Of a stretch of DNA of 64,000 bases, positions 46,487 to 58,579 are shown in pieces; the first letter of the stretch is position 1, and each line of letters starts with the position of its first letter. The notes below the pieces were generated by a model. It saw nothing but the letters and a program-made list of their open reading frames with translations, ran no database searches and was not told where the DNA came from. The stretch spans positions 70,577-134,576 of the forward strand of contig MNCI01016277.1 of NCBI GenBank assembly GCA_015680685.1, in the 5' to 3' direction. This DNA comes from Gnetum montanum. Taxonomy: Eukaryota > Streptophyta > Gnetopsida > Gnetales > Gnetaceae. Both the position numbers and the translations under genes were made by a program.

Positions 46487-48387
46487 CCTACCCTGTAAGT
46501 TTGTCACACAATAAGTGTTCTTCCCAATGGTATGAACTATTTTTCATTGATTGCTAATGTTTGGTTTTTACCTTTAAGTCATGATGTTGATACTAAGGTA
46601 TGTTTCTTTTGATATGGCAGGCAATGAGTTCACTTCATCCATCCATCCACCAATTTCTATGGTCTTTCTTGGCTTGGAAATGTATAGTCCCCTTCATAAT
46701 AAGAACTTTAACGAATCGGTGACTGGGGCACTTCTCAAACTAAGGAAGGACTCAAGGTTTGATAAGTGTGTGACTTCAAGGGAACTTTATGCTTTTGTGT
46801 TGGCCATTCTCTTGGGTGCTTGGATGTTTTTTTCTTGAGTTTTCTTGCCATTCCAATGTTACCCAATTATCGGAAGTTGAGACAATAAAAATAAGAAGTC
46901 TTTGCATGGTGTGGTTCTCACGCATAAAAACACAAAACACAAAAACCAAAAAAAAAAAACAAAAAAATAACAAAAAATAAGAAGTGAGAATTCAAAACAC
47001 ACCCCTTAGACGAAATAAACTTGGGCTACAAGCACTAGTTATGGAACTAAAAATGTTTCCTCTAACTAAGGCCCTTCTCGCTTCCCATTCTCTCCTCCTT
47101 GTTTCATCGGAATGTTGGTCACTCTTTGGAGGTGCATTTTTGTTACTTCAAGGGGATGGATTAACTGGATGCATTGATGCGAAGTCACTAGATGTGGTTG
47201 GTTTAAGGCTAGAGTTGGAATGAGATTTGCCAAGTCACATTAATCATGAAACACATAAGGGGCTGTAAACCACCTTGTTCTTGGGATTCAATCCCATTCT
47301 CCTCTCTCCATCCTTCTCTCCATTATTCACCTCATTGCTGGTTGTATCACTAGTGTATATGTTGGTAGATGCATTTTTTTCTTTTCGGTAAATTCTTACG
47401 GTTAATACTTTAACTCTTTTTCCAAAGGACATTCCCAGACCCTATGGACTCTTTGAATGTGGGTTTGTTAGGGCATTAAGGGCATGAGCCTGCTTTGGGG
47501 AGGATCCACTAACCTTCCTATTTGGGGCACTAGTTAAATTCTTTCCCCTAACATTTTTGCAATTATTTTTACTTTGTTCATTCTCATCTCGATATCCATT
47601 TCATCAATGCTATAGTTGTCTCTTTTTCTTCATCTTTCTTGTTCCTCTTTCTTTCTACATTCTAATGCTACTGGAGGTTCGCGATTAGTCATGGGGATAC
47701 AGGGCCCGATTTGTTTGATTTTCTTCTAACCCCAATTTTTTCCTAACCCCTACAGCTTCGGTAGTCATCATTAATATATCTCTAGATCCGTATCAGCCAT
47801 AAAACAACTCAGCCAATAGAATTTCACCGAAGAAACGTATCAATTACATGATGATTCATTTACCCTTGCTAATATAAAATTGTGTTGTGTGTGCAGATGG
47901 CGATCATCCAACAACAGACTAGATCTAGAGGGACCACTTGGAATGGAGCAGTGCTAAAGCAGCTATGCAAGGAGCAAGACCGATGGTGCGCTTATGGATG
48001 GACAATGAAAGGTACAATCTTAGCGTTGGAAGTAGCAACACTTCTTTCTCTCTTCTCTCTCAGCTACCAACTCAGGCCTAATGTCAATGTAATAAGGTGT
48101 TCACCCTTATTGTCATGAACACCAGTTTTGTCAAGTCTTGTAATGATGATTCGTTCACATGTCATCCCATTAGTTTCCATTTGAGTCAATAATCCCAAAC
48201 CTTTCTAATATTATTATAATGAACTCGAGGACAAGTTTTCATTTAGTCATGGGGGTATGATGTGATGCAATATTGCATGGGCAGTGATATCGCGTACGTG
48301 ATATTGCGGTTGTCGTGATATTACGTATGCGATATCGCTTCTTCCCCTGTGATATCGCGTACACGATATCACTGTGCACCGTCATAT

Positions 48388-48396
48388 TTATAAATA
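48388..48396 (+). promoter_or_regulatory. TATA box of the 3' LTR
   Basis: TTTATAAATAAGAGG lies directly after the palindromic repeats, at the same position as 42027 in the 5' LTR fragment. Confidence 0.6.
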
Positions 48397-49103
48397 AGAG
48401 GTGGCTCTCCCTTGTTTCCTCATCCTAGGCTAGATAGTAGGGAAACTCTGGTAGATTGATCACTTTAGAGATAGAATATTTTCCATGTGCCCACAATAGG
48501 AGTCCTAAAGTGAACAGATCTTTATTCGAGCAAGCATTGTACCTGAACACAGGTTTGTGTATGGCAATAAAGACGAGCTTCTTGGATAAACCTTGTAGTG
48601 CATGGAATAGGCAAATTAGGATTTTATTTACTATTATTTTTTATTATTTGTTATTTACTGCTTTCTCTCTCAATCCTTCTCTCCTAGTTAAGTGCCTCAG
48701 TATGACCACTTCGAGCATGTGCGTTACGCGTGGTGATCCTAGCAATGACTAGCGTTTGGTAGTCACGGTTGCATCGGTTTAGGGTGTGTACGATAAGTGG
48801 GAACGGATGTTGATGCTAGGTAATTTAGACTTAGTTCATTAGTTAGAGTTAGTAATTAGTTTCTCAACCCTTCATCTTGTTAGCATAGGAGACATAAAAC
48901 ATAAAAAGCTATAAAAATCATATACCTCAAACTTAATTAATCATACACCATGACAACTATAAGTAAGTCTAGGAAGACAACGAATGATTAACCCTAAGTG
49001 TTCCAAGAGGCATGTAGGCACTTAGTCTATGAAGTTCGACCGGATCACGCATGCTACGCCCATATTCGTATGGTTGAGTGTAGGGGTATCTCACCACTCA
49101 TCG

Positions 49104-49680
49104 GTAACAAATTCATGAAAATACACATGCACCCAGGTAAAAAGAAAAGCACAAAGAATACTAAATCCTCTTGAAGCCACACCCTATTCAAACCTTTGAA
49201 TTGCTCCCAATTCCAGAAACTACCAAAGTTACAAATTTATTAAATTTTTATTACTGAAAAAGGAACTGCACATTTCCAAAACAAGGAAAATCATAGAGTT
49301 TGTGGATGGGTAGATGTCATGGACTCATTACCTTTTGCATGAAAAAGAAACCATGTCATAATCATCCATAATGAAATTCAAAGCCAGAAACTAGACACCA
49401 ATAATCAAATAACAAAAATAGTACATACAACCATCAATCAACACATTACTACTATACTTGGCATTTATGAACAAGAAGTTAGAAAAATACACTAAAATAA
49501 AAGAAAATATAAAAGAAAGTGTAAAATATTCAAGAAATAGTAAATGTACTAATGATGGTGTAAAAAAAATTAGAAAATATTAATAACATGAGAACAAGAA
49601 GATGTAAAATAAATAATGTATAAAACAAAAGGTTGTAAAATAAAAAGATAAAAAACACCTAAGAATCCTAAAGACTAGAA
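49104..49680 (-). repeat. Athila-like 3' LTR start fragment (minus strand)
   Basis: From 49680 on the minus strand the sequence follows the beginning of the LTR family. It has the T-rich start, TTTGTTATTTGATTATTGG, CTAGTTTCTGGCTTTGAATT and ATTATGGATGATTATGACATG, closely matching 880-960. It is truncated at 49104 against the end of the preceding LTR. Confidence 0.7.
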
Positions 49681-49700
49681 TGGGGGATAACCCCCATGAA
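49681..49700 (-). other. Degenerate polypurine tract (minus strand)
   Basis: The minus strand reads TTCATGGGGGTTATCCCCCA between gag and the LTR start. The purine run is shorter than in the other copies. Confidence 0.5.
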
Positions 49701-52233
49701 TAAAAATTTGGTTGTGACAAGGATTAATAAGTGGATAAATAGGATCCATACATGTATTGGAAACCTTTCATGCCCTAGCCACTGGGTGTCTATTGGTGGT
49801 GTGGTGGCTGGGTACAAAAATTATTGGTCACACACCTGATTGTTATATGTATGGTGGGTTAGGATATGAGGTGTGTTAAAATTATAGATGAATAACCCAA
49901 TATTGTACCCTTGAGTATGAGATGGTATGCATGGGTTCATTTGTCTTCCCAAATTTGTAGAGTCATTGGCTGGATGTGGGATTGGAGTACGGATAGATGC
50001 TGGCCCATGTGTATGATTGAAGGATGTTGGTTTAGAGGAGGAAGGTGATATGTTGGATTGGCCTTGTGATAGCTCAAATGATGTGGTGGGTTCATGCATA
50101 GTTTGCCTTGGTTTATGGCCTTTCCTCCAAAAGGGACATTTCTAGCATTACGGTTAGGACCCACTAGTGTCAACATGTCTTTGCACATTTGTAGCACAAG
50201 TAGCATTCCTTGGTTGATATTGAGGTGTTGAACCTTCCTAAGTTGTTGGTGATGGTGTATAAAGTGTTGGATAATGAGAATATTAAGGATAATTTAAATG
50301 GTAAGAAGTGTGAGGTGGTGATCCTTTAGGGGATGTCATGTATTGATGGTATTTGGGAGAGTGGTGGTGGCGACTTGAAGTGGGGGACATCAAACTGGTT
50401 GAAGAAACAAGATGCTAAACATAAATCCATGAGGTTTCATTGGGTGTGGCTGATTTGATGGTGGCCTTCCCCACGACTATGGTTGTCGCCACTATAGTTG
50501 AGAGTGTTGAGGCTAGTAATAAGTTCCACTAGGATGGTATGGTTAGTTGTGGGACTATCCAAAATTACCTTGTGGGAGAGGAAGTCTTTTGGGCATGTGA
50601 CTTTGCACAAACTTTGTATTTAAAGCATCTTACCAATACTCCTATAGATGTAATAATATAGGGCATTGACCCTTTGGATGGTCATTTATGCATAGTTCTC
50701 ATCCATCATCTTGATCTGTGGTGGATTCTTTAGCCTCACTTTCATTACCCACTCTTCTCATCTATTGAAAATTATTCCTAACTATTTCTTGGTTTTGTGT
50801 CCTTTGTTGATTGTGATCACCTAGCTTGTATTGCATGAGCTTATTCATGAACATCTCCACAAGAGTTATGATGCTATCATTTATCCATTTGGAAATCTTA
50901 TTAAACTTTTCTTCTAAATCATCCAGAGACTCCTTTTTTAGCAAAGTTTGTTGTGGGATCACCTTATCAAAGGTAGTTTCATTTCCCTTACCATAAATTT
51001 GGACCTACTTCAATTGAAGACTTGAGTCCCATTGATGTTTTTTGATAGTATCCCATTTACACATTTCTCCTTATTCTTTCCCATACACTCTATGATCTCT
51101 TTGATCTAATGGGCTTGGAGATCGTATAGTTCCCTTGGGGCATACATTCCATGGATTACCTTTATTTCATTATGAAGCCCATCTATGATGTGGTAAAGTT
51201 GTTCTCCCTTGGAGAAACCATGGCCTAGGAATTAATTTAGTAAGGAATAATATCTAAGGCCATGTCAAAGGGTTCATGTTATTCTTGTTTCCACTCTTGG
51301 AGTTGTCTTCTTAGATTGGACACTCTCTTATATGTTTAGTATCTTTCATTGAAAAATTCTAGCATTTTAGACCATCGTCAAATTGAGTTTGATCCCAATG
51401 ATCTATACCACACTTTAGTTTTACCAATTAATGTCCTAGGAAAGAGATTAATCATTTTCCACTCACCTTCCACATTGTAGAACATACAAACATCATGGAA
51501 GGCTTGTAAATGATGTTGTGGATCTAAATCATTACCTTTTGCAACTTAGGAAGAGTATTCATGTCTACTTTAGGTAAATGACTCTTTTTGTGATGCTTGA
51601 AAGATATCTTAATGGCCTCTATGACATGCATAAGGCTCCTAGTGGCCAACAGGGGTTCACAATCATCAAATAGATTGTGAGGGAAGTTCCTATGTTCATG
51701 GTGACTTTGTTTACTTTTTCCATGGCTTCAATTCCAATTTGTAGTCCAACCCTTTAATGGAGGTCTATCTCTATACCTATATTCATCTTTGTTAGAACTA
51801 GCTATTGAAGGAAAAGAGGAAGGTGAGGAACTAGGAGAATTTCCATGGCTTCTATGATGTTTTTCAAGGTCCTTTGATTTATCATTTCTGGGTTTTGAGT
51901 AGGTCTTAGGCCTTGAGGCCTTCCCTCGTCTAGGACCTATGTCATCTTCTCTAGAATTGTTTACCTTGGGTGAATGTAGTCTTTGTGTGTCATCATGGTG
52001 GTCATGATCATAAGAAACCCTTGCATAAGGTTAATCACTCCAATCTTCTTCATCATATATCTTGTTAGTTCTCTAATTAATGTGTCTACTATATAGTGCA
52101 TAGTCACTTCCATGTAAGGGAGATATTGCTCTTCATTTATGGTGTGTGTGAGCTAAGAGTTTCTGAAAGATATATTGTTAATACCTTTTACAATGATTGT
52201 GTATAATATAACTAATCTAGATAACTAGCACCA
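49701..52233 (-). pseudogene. Athila-like gag (minus strand), joined directly to the tract
   Basis: Read on the minus strand from 52233 to 49701, the relic has an arginine/histidine-rich N-terminal half (51650-52000), a capsid-like middle (51000-51600), and a helix with SLDDLEEKFNKISKWINDSI (50762-50962). It ends in a proline/serine/histidine-rich tail (49821-50206). Layout and composition match the gag at 42892-45183. No protease, RT or integrase follows before the tract at 49681-49700. Confidence 0.6.
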
Positions 52234-52251
52234 TCCCTAGCAATGACACCA
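52234..52251 (-). other. Primer-binding site (minus strand)
   Basis: TGGTGTCATTGCTAGGGA on the minus strand follows CATCAT, the usual LTR end. It matches the TGGCGCCATTTCTGGGGA type. Confidence 0.6.
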
Positions 52252-52257
52252 ATGATG

Positions 52258-52410
52258 NNNNNNNNNNNNNNNNNNNNNNNNNNNNNNNNNNNNNNNNNNN
52301 NNNNNNNNNNNNNNNNNNNNNNNNNNNNNNNNNNNNNNNNNNNNNNNNNNNNNNNNNNNNNNNNNNNNNNNNNNNNNNNNNNNNNNNNNNNNNNNNNNNN
52401 NNNNNNNNNN
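52258..52410. other. Assembly gap (153 N)
   Basis: Undetermined bases begin within a few bases of the inferred LTR end. The missing piece is probably the U5 end of the minus-strand 5' LTR; about 150-200 bases separate the matching points in the copy at 39585-39790. Confidence 0.95.
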
Positions 52411-53095
52411 TATGCTACACCTGATGATAGAAAGAGATAAATTAATTAACTAATAAATAATCAAAAAAAGTTTAAATTAGCCTAACATGATGGTATCCAC
52501 TCTTAATCATCTGTACATGTCTTGGAATTTGTGGAGCTACTTCTAGGACTACCAAGTGTACGTCACTGGTTGTGCCAAATGATACACCTTTAGGAAACCA
52601 AGTATTTACACTTAAGTGCTCGTGATTAAGGCATACACATTTCACTTAACAATAGGAACAATAAATGGAAATGTTCAACTAAAGAAAGAATTAAATAATT
52701 AAAACAAAAATATTAATCTAAGTGAATGCTACAATGATGGGAGTAATCTCGATCTTCATTTCCAATCATGTAACATGTCCAAGTACATCACACTCAAAAA
52801 AAGGTGTCGTACAATTACAAACATCACACTATGGACATTCAAAAAATATTCTAACTCTAGAAAAAACAAACTACAAGAGCTCCACTACTCTAACTAAAAA
52901 ACTATATGAAAACTGTGAGCTCGAGCCCTATATTTATAGACCAAAGTTTATCCTATGACATTGGGTATTCGACATTGCATCATGGTTTTGACATCAGGTA
53001 CTCGACATCAGGCCTTTGATTCTAGGGGACTGATACAAGGCTCCAATACAAGGCTTTGATGTCAAGGCTTCAATGTCAAGATAGGAAAATCATGA
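52411..53095 (-). repeat. Athila-like 5' LTR fragment (minus strand)
   Basis: It matches 39790-40480 almost block for block: TAATTAATTAACTAATAAATAATC, ACCAAGTGTACGTCACTGGTTGTGCC, a TATA box near 52932-52940 and the CTCCAATACAAGGCTTTGATG repeats. It stops at GGAAAATCATGACT (~53095), where the matching copy continues into the tract-like block, so the left half of the LTR is missing. Confidence 0.75.
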
Positions 53096-53139
53096 CTCAT
53101 CAATTGTTAATCTTGGAGCACAAAAAATTTCTAATGTCA

Positions 53140-56100
53140 AAAGATAGTGGAAGGGTAAGTAAGATGAAATACTAAAGATATTATCATGAAATAATTAAAT
53201 TTAAGATAAATAATTCAATGAATTCTCCTAATAAGTCATTCTATCTATTCTAGGTGTGAAAGGTCATGGTAACTAAAGGTGCAACACTTAGGCGGTATCT
53301 TTTTGAAAGTTTTTCCAACTCTACAATCATAATATGATAAGAACTTGATTTAGCCAAGGGTATGAGCAAGGTTAATAACTTTTAAAAATTGATGTGAACA
53401 CTCTAATAATTTCAATCCCTTATTGATTATAGATGACCCCAAAGATAATACCAAAAGAAGGACCTTCACAACCTGGACCAAAAGACTGAGAGGCCTTGGG
53501 ATAGGCCAAATTGGAGAATAGACTCTACAAGTAGAACATGAAGCCCAAGCATTTAGCATCCATCAGTAAACACTTACTACTAAACAATATACACAAGTAG
53601 AGGTAGAAACCCCACAAGAACCTAAGCAAGGACAATACCTCATGCTGTCACCAAAATGTCTTTAGGCTATCCAAGAGAAATCAATCATGTGCACAGTTAT
53701 CGCAGAGTGGAATTTTGGATATCAAATTTTCTCTAAATTCCATAAGGATACAACTTCAATAATCTCCCTTATAACTAACATTGTCAAATAGTGGTGAATG
53801 GTATTTAGGGGAAACTCATTAGTTCTGGTGAAATAAGCTGATGCCATCATCAAAGTAGAAGGAGTTTCAATCTCATATTTAGTAGAGGCAATTTCTAAAG
53901 CCCTAAATCTACCAAATGAAGGGGCTAATGTAACATAAATTTCCACAAGGTTTGATACAAATGCAAAAAGATTATGGCTACAAAGAGCCTACGACAAGGA
54001 AGATTATGAATATAGTGAGATACTACCGAAGAAAAGATTTACTTCAAGGTTGGAATCTATCATTTATTCTTGACCAAAAGCCTCAACAAAATATTAACCT
54101 ATGTGAATAGAGAAAGTTTCATTTTGATGAGGAAATTAAATTCCAACATTGCACATCTCTTGTTTCTAGAAATCCAAAGGTGGTTTGAGGAGAAGAAGGA
54201 AGGAAAATCAACATTTCCATTTCCTTGTCTAATAAGGACACTATGCAAGCAGGTAGACATACTAGGTTATACCAATCATGTTTTGATAAAAGTCCAAAAT
54301 GCTTCATATGCATAAATGTCAAAATTAGTACCTCATAAAAAGGATTAGTTAGAAAAGCAAGCACGTACTGATGGAGCTACAGACTCAACTCCTATTGATA
54401 CCATCCAAGCTATTGGTCAACAACAACAAGTAGGACCTAGTAGCCAACCACCAACTAACTAGCAACAACAACAATAATAAGTTCCACCACCATCACCATA
54501 GGACTATAGATTCTCAATGAGCCATTTGCAATAGATTGCAAAAACAATAAGTTGGGGAACAAAAGAAGGGGCTAATCTTTATAAAGTTAGAGAGAGTGTA
54601 GTTAGATCCATAATTTCAATAGATCTTGCATGTGGAAAAATTTCATTATAGATGGGAGGAGGGGATGATTCATAAAAAAAACTCATGGAACACTACATTA
54701 TTTTATGTGATGCTGAAAATAGGAGAAGGAGCCACAGTTGTGGTTATGTAGCATCAAGATGCAGCAAGAGCCATTGAAGTGATCATAGATTACATCAAAG
54801 AGTTATTCAATGTTTTTGTTATGTTACCATTTGATATTTCTGGAGCAAGATATTCCCAAATGCTTATTGGTACCTTGATGAATCCTACTGAATACAAGGA
54901 CATACTAGATAGACTACTACAAATAGGATAAGTCATGTAGAAACTTTTTGATATCATTGCAGTTTAGTCTAAATTAATCATGACCAAGGGAAAGTTGTTT
55001 ATAGTTGAGACTAGGGTGGAACATGCAAAAAATGAAGTCCAAAAATTATAAGAAGAGCTATCCATCCTAAGAGTAAAAAGAAAAAACCTAACTTAGCTTG
55101 TTATTCTAGACGAAGTTAACCAATTTAGAATAGACCATGTGAGATGCCTCATTGACCATAATATGAAGATGGAGAAAGATAAAGAGAAGGTGGTATGGGA
55201 TGCATCAATAGTAGAATCTCATACATGTGCTCATGCCAAAGCACTCACCACCCTCCAAGAAGAAAACAAATAATTAGTTATTGACAATGCTTGGTTAACC
55301 AGCATTGAAAGGTAAAAGAATGTTATCGAGGAGAGCATCAAGAAACTCTGAGAGCAATTAGTCTATGTCAACCAAGACATGAGTGATCTAGCCTATGAAA
55401 AGAGAACCTTTTCAATGGAAGAAGTGTACACTATCCAATAGAAGTCTACAATTGAAATTAGTGCATTGTAGAAGGAGGCCAAGAAACATGAACAACTCAA
55501 GGAGCATTTGAGAGACCAGGTGACCATGTACAAATAGATTAATGAGAAAAAAAAAGTTGCCAAAATAAGCTCAATTTCTACATAGAATCCTAATTGGCAA
55601 TCAATTTTGGTTAGTCTTGCTATTGTACACCAAGAATAAATAAAAAATAAAGACCTATAGATTGAGGATTTTATAGAATACATGGCTTTAGCAAACATTT
55701 GGCATTCTAATTTGGCCATGTTGGTAGTAGGTAGGCCTAGAAATGAATTACAACAATAGGTAGTAGTATTTTATGTGTTGTACAAGAAAGAATTTGTAGA
55801 GATGCCTTATAGAAATTACATGCAAAAAATTTTAAACTTAAGATTGTGAAAGCTAGCTGCTAGGGCCAAAAATATGTAGTAGCTAACTTGGCTTGTCGGA
55901 TGTCAAATTATCAAGAATTGAGAAAGAAAACCAAAGTTTTTGAGAAGGAATGATGGCAGTTTATAGCTTGGTGCATAAAAGTGAATAAGATGTTTTTGTA
56001 ATTTTCATGCCCATGGGATGTACCTACTCCATCACATATTAGTCAATAAGCATGGATGGTACATGATCCTAGGATAGAGGAGGAGAAAATTTAGGAATTG

Positions 56101-56200
56101 GTAAATAGATATCATTTCAAGAAGCTTGATGATAAGGGAAAGCAATTGATGAAAGATTCACCACCACCTGGAACTTGATCTACATTGCACTACAATTTTT
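53140..56200 (+). pseudogene. Coiled-coil accessory protein relic, second copy (plus strand)
   Basis: The plus-strand relic runs in order through LNSNIAHLLFLEIQRWFEE (54135-54195), a glutamine/proline linker (54400-54500), YSQMLIGTLMNPTEYKDILD (~54850-54910), KGKLFIVETRVEHAKNEVQKL (~54985-55045) and a long charged coiled-coil to ~55560. The tail ends near 56180 with PPPGT. It is the same protein as at 28440-31150 on the minus strand, at low identity. Many TAG/TGA/TAA stops disable it. About 150 bases after its end lies the LTR-type tract-like block (56350-56385). No enzymatic motif is visible. Confidence 0.6.
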
Positions 56201-56339
56201 GATTTTGTTTTATTATGTTTTTTCATATAACTATGTTAATTTTGTAAAGACATTACTAAGGCATTCGGAGTCATGTAAATAGTCCATTGCTCATGTCCAG
56301 TTAAATCTACCTCCAAATTTTGTAAAGGATTCTATTCTC

Positions 56340-56514
56340 ATTTATTTAAACTTGAGGATGAGCTTTCAGTTAGTGGTAGGGAGAAAATAAAGTTATATTT
56401 TTAAAACGTAATGACATCGTAGCAATGACATTATGTCAATGATGTCATTAATACAATGTCATCACATGCTATGTCATTGTTGATACGATATCTCAAGATG
56501 TGATAGAGGTAGCA
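56340..56514 (+). repeat. U3 fragment (plus strand) of an Athila-like LTR
   Basis: The CTTGAGGATGAGCTTTCAGT block, and then ATGTCAATGATGTCATTAAT and GTCATTGTTGATACGATATC repeats, correspond to the U3 at 37590-37640. It is cut off before a TATA box, near 56514. Confidence 0.55.
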
Positions 56515-57060
56515 GGGTTAGTGGTGGCTTGCTACCTTCCCCATGATTTGGGGGTCGTGGGGGCATAAGGGATCCTGTGCTCCTTATGTCTTCAGAACCA
56601 TACTGGCATGGTAGTTCCATGCATTAGTGAGAGGAGGCTACAACCTACCTCATTACCCCACTTGGTATGATCTTACCTAGGAGGGTTGCGTAGTTCAGCT
56701 CTATGTTGGGGTGTTTTTATCAAGTGTGTCATGGGATGTGCTATGGAATGTTACATGTGCTCCTTGGAGTGCAACACCAACTACTAGCATGTGGTGATGA
56801 ATCTGGAGGGTTTAGCTACTAGTTCCCATGGTGTCCACATGAGTGGAGTAAGGGAGTGCTATCTAGCTTGTTAGCATATCATGAATATTGAATATGAAAC
56901 ACCACTTAGGAGACATGCTAACACTAACACATTGTTTGTTGGCATGTGTTTCAGGATTGTTGATTACTGAGGCGTATTCCTCTTGAGTTTCATCTTGATT
57001 TAGAGTCTGCCTAGGAAACTCTAAGGGTGCTGAACAATGTATCTGGGGACAACATTATTA
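56515..57060 (+). repeat. Probable LTR of a chromovirus-like element
   Basis: The sequence between the U3 fragment and the primer site has no coding potential and is followed by a tRNA-Met-type primer site and gag, so it should be the 5' LTR. The left boundary is a guess (TGATAGAGGTAGCAGGG near 56502-56518). No second copy lies in the window. Confidence 0.45.
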
Positions 57061-57063
57061 TAG

Positions 57064-57077
57064 ATCACATCAGAGCC
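57064..57077 (+). other. Primer-binding site, initiator tRNA-Met type
   Basis: ATCACATCAGAGCC resembles the TGGTATCAGAGC site that chromoviruses use. It sits about 140 bases before the gag ATG. Confidence 0.5.
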
Positions 57078-57213
57078 TCACAGTTTGATTTACTAGTAAA
57101 ACTTCCTTGCTAAAGGGGTGAGAGGATTTGTTGTTTGTGAGGTTTCAATTATCAACCTTTGCTAGCCACTCTCCCTTTGAGGGTGGCCTTATGCTAAAGC
57201 TATCTTGGGCAAC

Positions 57214-58560
57214 ATGGAGCCTAGTGGATTGAGTGACATGGCTGATGTTCAAGTAAACCTAGAAATTGGGGTCAAGATAGAACTTGGTTGAGATGAGACT
57301 AAGTTTCAAACCTTATGGGACCATGTCAAGGCAATTGATGAGGCCTTAGCCTACCTAGGTCTAGAAAACATGGATGTGATCCATCACATTCTTAAAGATG
57401 TTGATTTACCACAAGAAAAGATGGATCTTCACTTCAAGGATAGGGTGAAAGTGGCTAAGGCTAAGGTTTCAATCTTGGAAGGTCATCTGGATCACATGAT
57501 CAACCTCTACAAGGATCTATTTAGATCCTTGGAAGAGGCACAAACAAAAGCATCTTTGGTTGAAGACCTAATTGATCGAGTGAAAGTTCCAGAGGATGCC
57601 CTAGTGGGGGTAAATTAGGAATTATTTGATTTAAAAATTGAAAATGCCATTCTAAAATCCTCCTTGGAAAGTTGCTTGGTAGAAGAGCCAATGACAATGG
57701 CTCATATCAAAGCTAGAGAACTGATTTCTTATGATAGTGAGAGAAATGATGCAAAAATTGATGCCTTCCTCCATGATGTGGAGATGTACAAGAATACTGG
57801 GGATGTCCCTACAACCCAAAAGGTCTTCATATCATCTCAATTTTTCATAGGAAGCGCTAAGCTATGGTGGCCTAGCCTCCTTGGAGCTCAAGAAAAGGGC
57901 ACTACTACAGAAAAGATAGAAACTTGGGATAGATTTAAGGCAGCACCAATCAAAAAATTCCATCCTGGGAACTCTGAATGGGTAGCTAGAACCCAGCTAG
58001 AGACCCTAAAACATTTAGGGAAGCTTGATGATTATATTAATAGCTTCCAAGAACTCATGTTGTTGATTCTAAATATTGAAGATCAGGATCACTTTTTCAA
58101 GTTTGTAAATGGGTTACAGCCATGGGCATAGATGGAACTGTGTAGAAGAGGCATTGACACACTCTCAGAGGATATTGTGGCTACTAGCACTTTTCTAGAC
58201 TTTAACGAAATGAAGCTAGATAAGGGTAAGCCTAGGAAGGGAAAGCATGTCATGCCCTCTAACTCTCAGAAAATAGATACAGGTTTCATCAAAGGAGAAA
58301 ACACATTCAAATTAGTCCAACAAGGCAGTTTCCTCATGGATGGTCCTCTAGGAAACTAAGGCTTCCAACAAAAGTGTAAAGATACACAGACCAGGTGGCA
58401 ACCTAGGGCCAAGAAGAAACAATTTATAGGGGGTCCCTTTTGTTATGTTTGAAAACATCAATGGCTAGAACACCAAGAGGTTGTCAGGCGTACAGCCTAA
58501 CCCCAGATCCATGTGAGGGACGTGCTAGAGAAAATGCAAACGAGGTGCCCTGAATGGTAT
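57214..58560 (+). pseudogene. Chromovirus-like gag, 5' part
   Basis: One phase runs from ATG 57214 (MEPSGLSDMADVQVN) to ~58560, with stops near 57289, 57616, 58129, 58357 and 58450. An N-terminal coiled-coil (57370-57618) precedes the retrotransposon gag core (57664-58131): AKLWWPSLLGAQEKGTTTEK, then WDRFKAAPIKKFHPGNSEWV, then LKHLGKLDDYINSFQELML and FFKFVNGLQPWA. A decayed knuckle (PFCYV.KHQWLEHQEV) follows. Gag forms the particle. The element is interrupted near 58560 by the minus-strand Tat element, and its pol is not in the window. Confidence 0.8.
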
Positions 58561-58579
58561 GGTTAATTAGATAGAGACT

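Larger units (their letters stand above)
46215..49103 (+). repeat. 3' LTR of the gag-protease element (~2.9 kb)
   Basis: It starts TGGCCACC, contains a T-rich tandem stretch (46256-46435), a GT microsatellite, the GCATGGTGTGGTTCTC block (46900), the internal tract-like block (48221-48262), palindromic U3 repeats (48270-48372), TATA (48388-48396) and R-U5, and ends ...CACTCATC. Its last ~855 bases match 41896-42751. Confidence 0.85.

Noticed and set aside
46130-46557. Overlapping frames rich in F, Y and C
   Set aside because: They are read-through of TTTTTGTTTTACACA tandem units and the GT microsatellite in all three phases.
52243-52440. Open frame spanning the N run
   Set aside because: It exists only because undetermined bases contain no stop.
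56885-56910. ATGAAACACCAC resembling a Tat LTR start
   Set aside because: There is no polypurine tract before it and no LTR homology after it; likely chance, as with 60786.
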